NCBI GenBank assembly: GCA_001630475.1
Contig: KV419432.1
Coordinates: 124,001 to 188,000, forward strand
Reading direction: 5' to 3'
Length of the DNA: 64,000 bases
Source: Sistotremastrum niveocremeum HHB9708
Lineage: Eukaryota > Basidiomycota > Agaricomycetes > Sistotremastrales > Sistotremastraceae
The position numbers were made by a program, and so were the translations under genes. Below are positions 1 to 11,400 of the stretch, one piece after another. The notes under the pieces were generated by a model that was not told where the DNA came from, did no database searches, and saw only the letters and a program-made list of their open reading frames with translations. How positions within the stretch are numbered: the first letter of the stretch is position 1; each line of letters starts with the position of its first letter.

Positions 1-878
1 AGTTCCACAAGGGTGGCGATGCGAGACCATGTCGTGCCAGCAGACAAAGAGTCTGTGAGGGAAGACAGATATTCTGCCTCCGAGTCTCTGTAAGATGGGC
101 GACAGGAACGGTCAGAGCGACTCAGACCGATACGGAATACAACACCCACTTATTGGACTTGATGTTCTTGGCTTTCTTTGCGTTGTATTCTTCGTAGAAC
201 TGATCGATGGACCTTTCGGCCTTCGATATGGTCTCTTCCCGTTTTTTCACGGACGCTTCGTCTCGTAGCCGGATTGCTTCCGCCTGCTTCTCTCTCCATT
301 GCCTGTAGAATCATGTAAGGGTGAGATGCGGTTAACGACACAGAGAAGACTTGCTTGATGACTTCGGGCTCTTCTTCGTCCAGCTCAGCTGGGTACACTG
401 GAGGGTTTGCGAACACCGGTGGTTTGGACAACAGAGCAGATGCAGTCGGCCGAGGCGCAAATGTAGGGGTATCGGTTCCAAAGGTGGGAGCCTGAGGAAT
501 TGGCGGAGGTAGGAAAGTGCTCTATACAATCCAGTCAGCGTCTTGCTAGACCTCGATGAAATGGTACTGGCGCACCTGAGGCTCTATATCCGGAAATTCA
601 CTTTCAAACTTGTCTATCTCATCTCCTCCAGTCACCTTCACCTCTCTGGGCGCAGAAGGCTCGTCGAAGTCAAAGCTGAAACCGTTGCTGGGGGGAGCGG
701 GTGCAGCAGCTGCGGGAGCAGACGGAATGTCTCCATCTAGCCCCTCGATGTCGGGGAATGCTGAGGCGGCGCGGTCGAAGTCAATATCACCGGTACCGGC
801 GCCAGCGTTGCCATTGCCAGATGACGAGAACTGTTCTCCAAGGATGGCGGATTCGCGAGCTAGGAAGTCCTCAGACAT
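1..878 (-). CDS. CLC1: Clathrin light chain, 3' end cut by window edge
   Basis: Subunit of the clathrin triskelion that lies along the heavy chain and regulates coat assembly at Golgi, endosome and plasma membrane. The start ATG is at 878. Exons read 878..576, 521..351, about 302..150 and 87..1. The N-terminus is acidic with Phe/Asp/Pro motifs ([16 protein letters not shown]), typical of the family. The third exon encodes the heavy-chain-binding helix ([14 protein letters not shown]...), followed by ...[17 protein letters not shown]. The last exon gives the conserved C-terminal region ending [12 protein letters not shown] at the edge. Introns 575..522 and 149..88 are canonical and keep frame. 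The intron between exons 2 and 3 is odd: GT-AG splicing at 350/303 leaves one base too many for the conserved Trp-containing frame. Family assignment is firm; that junction is not. Confidence 0.9.
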
Positions 879-3033
879 GTGAGCGCGTTTTGTGTTTGTG
901 TGTATTTGGCTGACGGTTTGAACCGCCTTTGCTTCGTCGGTCGAAAAAAGTAGGCATATTTCTCCTGTGTGGACTCTCTCGAACTAATCTCTAGTCGGGC
1001 AGAACTGTGTCAAAAGTCTCTTGAGTCTTGCTAGCCTCAAAAAATCGGGCTAAATTAAGCTGAGGGTCCCCACAACCTGTTCTCTCATCGAACGCGAACC
1101 AAGCAACTGTTTAAATTTCATCTGTCGCGCCTTGCTCACCTCAACAGGAGATATAGTCTGGATTGAAAAAGTCTAAAATTCAGTGTATAACTTAGAGCTA
1201 GAAGATATTCCTCTCTAATTCTTGGATATCACATGCCGCTTTGGAAGTTCACCGGCACTCAGAGTGCTACAGGTTCTTATCTCGAGCTCGGGGTTGAACC
1301 TTTTCTTGTCAATAATCGGTGAAAATCTTCTCTGCGCATCATCTTTACGTTATCGTGAGTAAGTAATAATCATCTTGTCATATCCCTTTGTCCACCGCAG
1401 ACCCCGGACTTGGCCTCGATGCAACACTATCTGGGTCTTTGTTTGCTGGCGGCGCTGAGACATCGAGATAGAATGCATATGATCGTTGGCAGGAGTTTTG
1501 ATGTTGCACCATGGGCTTGGGCAACTCTTTTCACCCGAAAGTTGCGACATTGTGTCACAGAACAAGTTCTTCTAAAAGTCACTCACTTGTCCATAAGCTG
1601 ACATTCCTTGTACAGATCTGAGAACAAAGCACTTAGAGCTATGAATACACCGGGTTCTGATTGAATCCCGCAAACAGGGGCTTTTCACTGGCCCGGCTCG
1701 CCAGGTCACGGTGTGATTGTCTCGCCATTCATCGCGCAGCCTTGTAACTGCTTCATTCATTGGTCGATTTCCGATGATGCCATATCTCACAGTCTTTATC
1801 CTTAGATTACATTCTTGAAATACGGTGCCTTGTGTGCTTGTCTTCCCTGAGCGAACGATTGAACAACTTTCAACGGCCTATGGACTCCTATCACGCCTGG
1901 TTGCGATTGTTATGCGGTCATATCCGGTCAACAATCTACCGGGATATCAAGAATCAAGAAAAGAGGCCTACTAATCGTTTACTCCTGTCGCATCGTGTCA
2001 GGGTGCCTGCTCAACGTAAGTTTATCGATGCTTCCTTCGGAGTTTTTGGTTCGACCATCTCGGCGCATCGGGTCACTTTCGAACATAACAAGCTGATGCA
2101 ATAGGAATCGGGTCCGCTAAAATCTCGTTTCGTTACTCAATAGCGGCCTGAAGATTATTCTCTTCACCGCACTAGAGCCAATCCTGTATCGACGGAGGTG
2201 GCTCGTGGTGAAATCGTTTCGCGATGTCGTGAGTGCACTATCGACTAAAACGAACTTCCTTCATCTTTCTCTTCCATGTCGTTAGCGAGATATGGAATTA
2301 TCGCTAGGAACGTTCTACAACGAAGTTCAACCTCGCCGACGCGCAGAGAGACCCTTCAAGAGATCTCGCACATCAGCCACCTCCGTGAGGCCACATTGGT
2401 CCAACGATCTCTGTCATCTCGTCTACTACATGTGCCTTCTCCCTCGTCAAGAGCTGACTTTCTTCGCGCTAGTTGACAGCGTAGGCGTCTGCTGGCTCGG
2501 GTGCAATTGTTGCCTCACAAGCGCTTGAATTGATTTCGGCCCTCCCATTGCGATAGTATGCGATGCTATTGGCTACTAACGCATCAGAACTCTCTGGGCC
2601 TCCATTACCGCTCCTCTTGTTTGTGCTTGCTGCCACGGCGGAAGCTGTGCTGGTCCGCTCATGCGCTGTGCGCAGCATCTAGACTTCAGCAGCAGCTGTT
2701 CGCTTCGCTCTCTTGTTGGTTCTTATAACATTGAAATGAACTTCAAGTACACTTGCTAGTCGGTTCAAACTTCGAATACCAAACAAGATCTGATTGGATG
2801 CATCGTTAAGGTTGAGGTGGGAACATCGGAGTTACTATATGTGGTATACCGGTAATTCGGCATCTCGATTTAGAGTAGAAAATGCTTCCACTTTGTTGCA
2901 GTCCCTGTACTGAGTGAACAAATCGTAGGCCTTTGTCAAACATCTCTCATGAAAAAGATATTTTTCTTTATATCCTTCGATAAAATTTCAATACGCAGCT
3001 GCAGGCTTACCGCTCACTTCGGTGGGTAAATCC

Positions 3034-3225
3034 TGTGAGATAACATGTGAGATAACATAGGGTCTTGCATTAGATCGCGTTCTGCGGCCTCAAATCTTCG
3101 CTAAAATTCTAATAAATATTTGCAGAGTCATTACTCATAGTTTAGAGGGATACTGTATTCAAATTAAAATTTTAACATCGTCGATGATCTGAAAAACAGG
3201 GCCTGTGCGATAACTGTGAGATAAC
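3034..3225. repeat. Paired TGTGAGATAAC blocks
   Basis: The 11-mer tgtgagataac occurs at 3034, 3046 and 3215, and once with one change (tgtgcgataac) at 3204. It thus forms two closely spaced pairs about 170 bp apart in AT-rich DNA. Both pairs are preceded by cctgtg. Function unknown; it could be a degenerate transposon end or a protein-binding cluster. Confidence 0.5.
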
Positions 3226-3607
3226 GTGTGACTGTGACACGCTGTGACGCGTAATTCTTTTTGGTCGCTCCTTCGTTTGCCTTGCGCTTGCGGTGTGTTG
3301 CAGTGGGATAGAGGCCTTGAATAGTCTTGTGAAGTCATGAGTAGTATTAATATATATATCATAAGCTATTGCATGATTATTTTGACGAATCCGAACCCTT
3401 GGAAATCAAGGACCATGAAAACAATTGACACCGGTGCAGAAATGTCCAGAGACATTCAAGGGCTCGGAGAAGTGTGTCAAAGTGCATGAAAGTTATGAAT
3501 CATATAAGAAACAGTTATGAAAGGTCTTCGGAATTTTATAGGCTCATTGCGAGACCGCGGTCTAGTGAATAACAATTGGACCATGGTAAAAGGGTTTCGA
3601 AAGGGGT

Positions 3608-3624
3608 CCGGGGCAGCGCCCCGG
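3608..3624. other. GC-rich perfect hairpin
   Basis: The 17-mer ccggggcagcgccccgg forms a perfect 7-bp stem with a 3-nt loop. It is flanked by ggggt and by cgggaaaatttgg. It stands out in otherwise AT-rich intergenic DNA. I recall similar hairpins near ends of fungal and plant transposons, but I see no LTR or coding remnant here. Confidence 0.5.
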
Positions 3625-4021
3625 TCGGGAAAATTTGGTAAATCCGGCCGGAAAACATGTCTAAAATATAGTATTACATTTCTGTGATATTAAGACATGA
3701 TTTGTCCTCGTTGAGCCCCCAAAACAACCTCAAAAGCGCATATAAACTGCTTGTCCCTGTTAATATGCACATCCTTGGAATCTCACATATAAAATTGGAC
3801 ACTGAGAGCACGATCATCCCTCCAGAGCAACTGATTCTGTTTGAAGACTCACTCCTCTTGATATATACAGATATTTGCATACGCACTCGACAGGCGGCGC
3901 CAATAGGCGCCGGCGAATCGACGAATATAGCTCAAAATCTATCAAAAATCGGCGCTCAAATAGCATTTTTGATAGGGAAGATTATTGGACAAATGATCTG
4001 TATAATTTGCTCGAATTCCCT

Positions 4022-4072
4022 CCCTTTTCCTCTCTTTTCTTTCTTTTCTTTCTTTTCTTTCTTTTCTCCCTC
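4022..4072. repeat. Pyrimidine (CTTTT/CTTTC) microsatellite
   Basis: A tract of repeating ctttt and cttt units lies about 185 bp upstream of the PB1-protein start. It may act as a nucleosome-excluding promoter tract, which is common upstream of fungal genes, or be a plain microsatellite. Confidence 0.75.
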
Positions 4073-4254
4073 TTTGTGCGGGCGGAGATAGCCACCGAAG
4101 TGGGGGGGAAACCCAGCTGCATGACGTTAGAAGCCGAAACTGCGGGAGTCACAGTCAGTGGTGAGCTCACCATTGCCGCAGTCCTGAGCGGAGTTCGAAT
4201 GCACTGATAGAAGCGCTGCGCCCCTCTCTGCGCGGCCTGTCCTGAACACTCACT

Positions 4255-7200
4255 ATGTCTGTCCAGTTCAAGCTCGTACAACAAGGCGGTCAAACCCGTC
4301 GTCTCTCTTTCCAGGAGAGGCCGACGTGGTTGGCTTTAGCCACCAAGATAGAATCGTTATTCGGTATCCCTGCCGAGAACGTCGCCGTATCTTATATTGA
4401 TAATGACGACGACGAGGTTACACTCAGTTCTCATGAGGAGTTACACGATTTCTATACCACTGGCGCCTTTCACGACCACGACGTCAACAAGTTCACCGTT
4501 AAAGATTTGAATGCGATCAGATCCTCTGTCAGGACGCCACCCACTTCTGTTCCCGGCCACTCTGCTCAGGACTCCCTCCTCGGCGAGCGCATCGAGAATC
4601 TGGCCATGCCATCTTTCCTTATGCAAGAAGATGAAGATTGGCAGACTATCCCAGGTCTCCCTGGCGTGTTTGGCGGAATGGCGCCCAAGTCACCTGGCCG
4701 TGCCATGACTCCTCCTTTCGTTGAAGTGGTCGAATCCGCAGAGGGTACCGCGAAACGCAGTGCCACCGTTTCTGAGTCTGGAGCGGAAGATGACGATCAG
4801 ACCAACGATGCATCTCTCTACACGACCGAGGATAAAGGCAAAGGAAGAGCCAAGGATCCTAAAGCCGCCAGTGTCGAAGATGACGTCTCTTCTACCGGTT
4901 CTGAGATAGGGGGCGAGCAAGCTCCCAAGCCTCCTGTCCACATTGTCGACCATAACTCGTCCGTCCATGGATCTCCTCAGCTTGTTCGCCTCGCCGAACC
5001 TCAGACCGTTCACATGGAAACCGACGCACTGCCTCCCAATGTCCCCATCTTGGAGAATCGTCGTCCTCAGTCGCCCTTCAATGTCGACGATTGGAAGCCC
5101 CCGACCACTCAAAAGCCTCTCAGCCCCGCTGAAACCGTCAAGCCCTTCCCATCGTTTGTGGCCTGGAGCGTCGAACAACCTCCTCAACCCATCGCACCTA
5201 ACGCGGAGCCTCGAAACGTCGAGACTCCTGCGCAGGAGCAGCAGCAACCTCCTGAGCGCGCCCGTGATCTTGACTCTCCGAGATCCCGTCAACCTGCTTG
5301 GGGTTGGAGGCTTGACTATCCTGACGCCGAAACGGTACACCATCCAGCACCACCATCCAGGGGCCTTTTCGGTCCACCTACGCCTCCTCCAGTTGGGACA
5401 TGGAGTGCTGGCCCGCCTTTCGTGCCTCCATTCCCTCCCCGCACCGCACAAGCTGTACCAGAGCAAGCTCCCGCCGCGCCTGCTCCTCCTGCCCCCACTC
5501 AGGCAGCCGTACAACAGCCCTCTTTGATCAACGACGTCGCTGCTCTGTTGAGCGGTCTCACCGATGCATTCGCTAGTCATCCCGAATTATCCGAAGGACT
5601 GCGTAATATCATTCGCAATGCTGCGGAGGGAACCTACTGGGCTAACGAGCGCGAGCAAGTCATGAGTAGCGCGCGCCAGGCTGCTCAAGCCATGAACGGA
5701 CCTGTCGAAGCTCAGGCTGAGGCAGGAAGGAAAGTCGCCGAAGCACTTGGAAGCGTGTTCAGAGCTCTCGGAAGCGCCGCTAGTCCTCCGGCTGCCCCTC
5801 GTCCTCCCTTGGGCCCTCGCATCACTCGCGTAAACCCTTCTACGGCAGCTCCGACCGACGCTACGCCTGCTTCTTTGAGAAATAGCCGTGCCATCGATTT
5901 CGCGCGCGAATCAGGCGATTTCACACAGATTCCTGGAGCTTGGGGCTCCACTGCAGAGCCTCCTCGTCGCAAGCCCTATGAACCAACAGCTAATTGGCAT
6001 TCAGGTTGGTCAGGACGTCTAGGTAATTATCCCACTTTGTTCGCCTTGAGACGTGGAAGAGGAGCTCATCATGTCTCATCAGGTCCTTCCGCGCGCGATA
6101 GGTGGCCTCCTGCCCCTCGCTGGTACGGACCCCCTGTGGCCGAAGCAAGACGTTCCGGACAGGATGTAGACCCCAACGACTGGCCCAGCTCGTCCAGCGT
6201 CGGTCACGGCCATCACTCACATGGTCCTCATGGTCCTCGCAAGCATAATCACCGTCACCATATCCCTCCTCCGCCGCCGCCGATGTTCCATAATGATCCA
6301 TTCTTCGGATATATGCCTCCTCCTCCACCCCCTCCGGGTCCTCATGGTCCATTCCCTCCTCCACCAATGCCACCTCCTCCACCTGGGATGCTCGGACGTC
6401 CTCACGTCCCGGGTGCGCCACCAGTTTCGGGAGCGGGTCATCCACCCCCTATCATCCCTTCTCCTGCTAGTTCTCGTAGTGTTTCGCCAGCTCCGATTCC
6501 TGGTGCGATGCCAAGCTCGAGCAACGTCCGTAACAACCAGGAAGTTGTCGAAAGACCTACTGAGGGTGGGGACGTCGACATGATTGAAGGAAACGGGGAG
6601 AAAGACCCATATGAAAGGGCTAGACAGAGGAAGGTCCAGCTCGAACTCGCGAAGGAGAAATATAAGCAAGGTTCGTTAGATATTGTCATGACTGATTCGG
6701 AGTAGTTATTAACGTCGTATGCAGAGAAGGAGGCGTTCAGAGCTGAGAAAGAACGAGTCAGAAGAGAAAGGGAAGATAGGAGGCGCGAGAGGCTTGAGAA
6801 GCTCCAGGAGAGGCAGAAATCTCTTCTTGACGCCAGTTCTAAGTAAGTACCTAGTTTCATCGAATAATATTTATTTATTTATTAAAACTTCTCTAGGCGA
6901 AAGCCTACATTGACTGAACAGCGCACTATTGAAATCCCATCAATCTCGTCTATTCTTCCCAAGCTCCCTCCTCTCCCGACTTTCCTTCCCCCGACCGAGC
7001 AATTCCCCGGAGCTGCCGAGCCATATACTAGCCCTTTCACTCATACGACTTTTGGTTCAGCTCCAAGACGCTGGAAGAGCACTGGCGCGATGAACGCGTT
7101 TTCGGGTGGTCCTTCTACTAGCTTCAGCGCGTTTGGCAGACACATGAACACTGCTGAACGGGGTGCGAACATGACCGACTATCTTGACGAAAGCAGGACT

Positions 7201-7531
7201 TTCACGGACGTCCTGCGCAGGCTCAATGACGTCAGTCTCTCTTTCGATGATGATGCGCGACACGTTTCTCATCTCTGAATGTCTATTGCAGATGGGTTTC
7301 ACTGAAGATTCTAACCCCCGATTGAGGCAGATCGTCAGTGATCGCGTCTCCCCAAATAACAACGGCAACGGCAATGAAGACGAAAGAAAAGGAACTGAAC
7401 AGATCGTTGCTGACGTTTTGGAGGAGTTGATCGGAGGATCTGTGGGCGTCAATAATAATGCTACTACCAAGTCTAACGCTGAAGCGGGCGCGAGTGGCAT
7501 GAGCGGAAGGAGGAGTCCAGACTTGTGGTGA
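4255..7531 (+). CDS. Large PB1- and UBA-domain protein, NBR1/p62-like selective-autophagy receptor candidate
   Basis: Four exons (4255..6670, 6725..6842, 6897..7230, 7292..7531) give about 1035 residues. Residues 1-82 match a PB1 domain (VQFKLVQQGGQTRRLSF, then the acidic IDNDDDEVTL region with EEL). A long disordered Pro/Ser-rich middle follows, with a His/Pro-rich part near 660-720 and a charged coiled coil (EKERVRREREDRRRERLEKL). The C-terminus carries a UBA-like segment starting LNDMGFTEDSNPRLRQIV and closing with IVADVLEEL, which resembles the UBA of NBR1. At 125-132 the motif EDEDWQTI fits an LC3-interacting region (acidic residues plus W-x-x-I). I saw no cysteine in exon 1, so no ZZ finger can be present there. 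Known: PB1+LIR+UBA is the layout of p62/NBR1 receptors. Inferred: similar role here. The exon 1 frame runs past the donor at 6671 to a stop at 6705, so an intron-retaining form would lack the UBA. A further 60-nt in-frame intron (6023..6082) is possible. Confidence 0.8.
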
Positions 7532-8062
7532 ACTGATTGACGCCGCGTGACAGCTCTACGTGAGCTTACTTGATTTCTTTGACTGACTCTTCTTGTCCTG
7601 TTTCAAATCTTTTCGCCTCGACCTCCGTTGTATTTTTCTTGATTCAATGTGCCCTGAAAACTGATTATATCAAAAGCCTAACGTGTCTCCGTGTATACGA
7701 CTTTCTTGTACGATAGTGTCTTGCCCCCATCTCTTTTCACTCCTTATCTCCTACGATGGTCGCATTTTGTTGTATTTATCTTAAGTCGGCGGCAACTTGA
7801 AATTGAAGGCGACTCATTACTAAATTCTGCATAGCAAGCTGATTCACATCAGCTTCTAGAAATTCATCCACTAAAGGAGGAAGTTTTGGAGAAAGCAATA
7901 GTTATGACTATATGGGTTGTTTGGATCGGAAACGCTCGGAGAGAAAACACGAATCCGATCTCCGCTTCGGCCCTCGAGGTTACTTATCAGCTGGCGAATT
8001 CATGACGACGATGTGCTCAAATATCTTTTCCAGTCTTCGCAAGATAACGACCCTGCGCTTAG
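7532..8062. other. Intergenic region
   Basis: About 530 bp between the PB1/UBA gene and the module upstream of DUF6535 copy A. No gene seen. The first part should hold the 3' end of the PB1/UBA transcript. Confidence 0.5.
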
Positions 8063-8257
8063 GGCGAGGGTGACGCCTCGCAACAGCGTCTCCATCACCT
8101 GAAGACCGAGATTCGGAAATGTAAAATGGCTGGAGGCCGTGACGGGGACGAAGAGACAGGCAGCGTCCAACTATCACATTCAAGTTCACTCTGTTCTACG
8201 ACATGAGTGTGCTATCCTCCTGAAGACAGTCCTATCACGCGCTCCTTTGTTGTTGCA
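8063..8257 (+). pseudogene. Decayed exon-like module upstream of DUF6535 copy A
   Basis: Flanked by a splice acceptor (gcgcttag) and a donor (gca|gtgcgt), 195 nt long, a multiple of three. Its reading frame (GEGDASQQRLHHLKTEI..., ending TRSFVVA) aligns with an intact 69-codon counterpart upstream of copy C (DEDDASSTRLRLLEIEL..., ending TRSVIVA). The frame is broken by an in-frame TGA at about codon 49. A 63-nt intron follows (8258..8320) and joins to sequence shared by all three loci just upstream of the main start. The conservation suggests a former coding exon or small upstream gene, now eroding. Confidence 0.55.
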
Positions 8258-8430
8258 GTGCGTTCAACAGTGTTCTTCGCTAATTTTCTCATTGGCTAAC
8301 GACGTCCCCTGCTCTGTCAGAGAGACGCTGAGACAACGAGGCAGCATTAGGCTCAGAACTCACACGGAAGATGGTACCACCGTATCGACCCTTCTTTCCT
8401 TCCGGCGCTCTCTCAGCACCTCCAAACTCA

Positions 8431-11400
8431 ATGTCGTCGCGCACCCGTCGGTCACGATCTCCTCGCTTCAAACGCCGCCAGTCCGTAGCAACGGAGCAGG
8501 TGAACGTCGAAGACCGTCCTCCCGACCCCATCCCACCGTCTCCTTCGAAATTTGACCAGCTTTTAGAGCTGATCAAGAGGCAAAACGGTCTGATCAGCGA
8601 ACAATCTAGGGTCTTAAATGTGCAAAACGAAGAGATCAAAGCAGAGCTTCGAGCTCAGCTTCATACTATGAATAAGCATACGACGATGTTGCAAGCACTC
8701 GAGACGGATGCTACTAAAGGTATGAGGATATTCTATCGTGCGAGCGCTGCTGATGAGCATATAGACGATAAGGCCTACGAAGGAAGAAAGCTCGGCGACG
8801 CTCAGACTTGGAATGCTCTGGATAAGGAAGCTCTGGCGAAGATCAAGGTCATGGTGGAAGAGTGGAGAGAGGTGATGCAGATATCTCTGGTATTCGTACG
8901 TGTTTTCGTCAAGCTTCACCAGTCGTTTCTCACTGGAGGGATAGATTGCTCTATTCTTAACTGTCGTCACTGCTTTCATCTCCCCGGTTATCCAAATCTT
9001 CACGACACCCTTTGACTCGTCTTCGACGAAAGCGCCACGTCCGACTGTGCTTACACAGCTTGTGGCATTGTTTTATTACCTAGCGCTGATTACAAGTGTA
9101 AGCAATGCTTATTCACGAATGACACGACACGTGGATATCTAATGGACCTTTAGATATCAAACTCCGTGCTCTGCGTTCTAGGCATGCAATGGGGTGCTCG
9201 ACTCATCGCCACACCACTGGGCAAGACGAACCTGGAGCGAACGCTTGCTCGTGAGAGACGAATGCTTAGCGCAGAGGGCAAGATGCGCTCGCTGATGGGA
9301 GTGCTAGTCTGGACACTACTCCTCTCCATCGGCTTCTTTGTTCTCGGTTTCCTCATTCAATTTTGGGAGCTGGCGTTCTCGTTCGCCGGCTCGACGCCTA
9401 TTCTGGTCATCGGCGGGGTCATCGCAACGGGTCTCACTCTCATCATCCTCGGCATCATCATGGTCACGACAATTCATGCGGCATTGAACGATAACTCCCC
9501 ATTCGAGAGTCTCCTGAGCAATGCCATGAAGCCGTTATTAGTGTGGACTCATCACCGTGTTTGGCACCAAGGGCACAGTCACACCACTGCAGATGACGGA
9601 GAGAATGATGAGCCCGATGGTACCAAAGACATGGAAGATGTGGGAGGCCTGATTCAATGGAACAAGGATGATGGAACAAATATTTTGGCGCTGAAGACGT
9701 ATGCAAAATTGGTACTCAATACCAATGACGTGGAAGTCTTGGAGCGTAGTGTTCCTTCATTCGAGATTGGAGAGTGGTATGCTGCAAGAGACTCCCTTCT
9801 CCCGGTCTTCCACGCAGTCCGCGAGCGATTGCTGGCCACCGATACATCGTTTCGCGTCAAGGAGACCGTGCACAGACAGCTCGTGTACTTCATTGATTGG
9901 GAAGGTTGGAATGCCCTGGAGGAAGACGGGAGAAGGGATCTCAAAGCAAACGATTTCACGAGGTGGTGCCGAGCTCAATGTCCCAAGTTAATCAATTCAT
10001 TAAGGGGCTCTCGACACGACTTCTTCCTTCCTTTTGCTTTCTTCGCATCATTAGAAGAAGACAACGCGGATCTTCGAGACTACACATTGGACTCACACGA
10101 GGAATGTGTTGCCGGCATTCTCTGCACATTCAATTCGGATCGAGAACTGGGAGATCGCAAAGACATCTTTGAATGTGCTGTCGATACATGCGATGGTCTG
10201 CTCTTCGATGGAAGGACAGATGACATCACTGCCATTCTTTCGCATGTGAATCCAGCTTCTCTCCTCTGCTCACTCATCCGAAATCCTCGAACGCCATGGT
10301 ACTGGATCCGTGGCCTTGTCACATTTATCACCAAAGGAAAAGAAGTTGAGATTCTGGATGAGATGTCTAACTTCTTCTCCAATCTTCCTGAGATGAGTGT
10401 AGCCTTGGATCAGGGTGATCCTTTGCTTGTGTGCCAATTTCTGGAATTCATAATTGACGAATATCCTTCCGATTTTGCTACTCCTCATTCCCTCGATCTT
10501 GCTCCTGTCCTTGATCTTGTCCATCTGAACTCTGGTTTCTATCGATATAGCAAAACATTGATTTGCTACCTCACTCGAGACGGTCTCAATAGTCTCTCTG
10601 ACCTTCGTCCGGCTTTGAAGCTGTGGGAGTATTGTCGTGATGTACACCGTAATCAAGAGACTTTGGACGGGGTTGTGGCTTTCTATCAAAATTACAATTG
10701 CTGCTTCATTCGTGAGAGGTGTCTTGTACTGAGGAAACTCAATTTGACCATGTCCTTAGCTCTTCCTCCACCGTCTAGCGAGGAATTGGATGACCTGACA
10801 CACAATATATGTACTCTGATTGCTCGACTAGACGACCCAATGGTCTCCGTCAAGGTCTTCAAACGGCCAATACTGGAGTTGTTGGATCTCGACATTGAGC
10901 AAAGGAATACTACTCTCACCCGTATTTTGGAAGACGTGCAACGCTCCGATTTTGTCACGCTGCTAATCATGAAATCACGCCTGCCCTGGACTTGTGTGCA
11001 GGATCTGGTGTTGTCTGCTGCAAAGAACCACGAGGTGGAAATCCTGACTGCAATGCGGGATCCAGACATTTTCAATCTTCCGAGTCACACAATATCTGTC
11101 TTCCTTGACTTCCTTGGTCACCTTGTACTCTCTCTTCCGTCTGACTTCATCGTGCCTCCTTCATTGAATCTGTCCCGTGTGATGCATGCCATCGTCCGCC
11201 GCGAGCATAAACGGCAGACCTGGCGCAAGCACACAGCTACAATCATAACTTATCTTGACCATGGTGCTTTCGACAACATCGACAGAGACCACCTGGATGA
11301 CGTTGCCCGCTTCTGCAACTTATGCATCGCTGGATCTCAGAAAATGAGAGAGTGGGACGATGCTGAACGGCCTAGTGAACATACACAACAGCGAGCCCTG

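Larger units (their letters stand above)
879..4254. other. Gene-poor region, no gene recognised
   Basis: About 3.4 kb between the clathrin light chain and the PB1 protein. Only short open frames are present, none with a recognisable domain or convincing exon chain. The stretch holds a pair of repeated heptamer-like blocks (3034-3225), a GC-rich perfect hairpin (3608-3624) and a pyrimidine microsatellite just before the next gene. A frame on the minus strand at 2469..2678 and one on the plus strand at 3684..4091 were considered and not accepted. Confidence 0.6.

Noticed and set aside
4690-5580. 296-codon minus-strand frame opposite the PB1 gene
   Set aside because: Shadow of a GC-biased coding exon; Arg/Gly-rich, no motif, and the plus strand has a continuous domain-bearing frame.
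6671-6705. Stop at 6703-6705 as the true end of the PB1 protein
   Set aside because: A standard intron at 6671..6724 continues in frame into a coiled coil and UBA-like end with all phases matching; kept only as a possible retained-intron form.
8371-8430. Upstream ATG of DUF6535 copy A (MVPPYRPFFP...)
   Set aside because: Copies B and C share only the MSSR start; the upstream 20 codons are not conserved.
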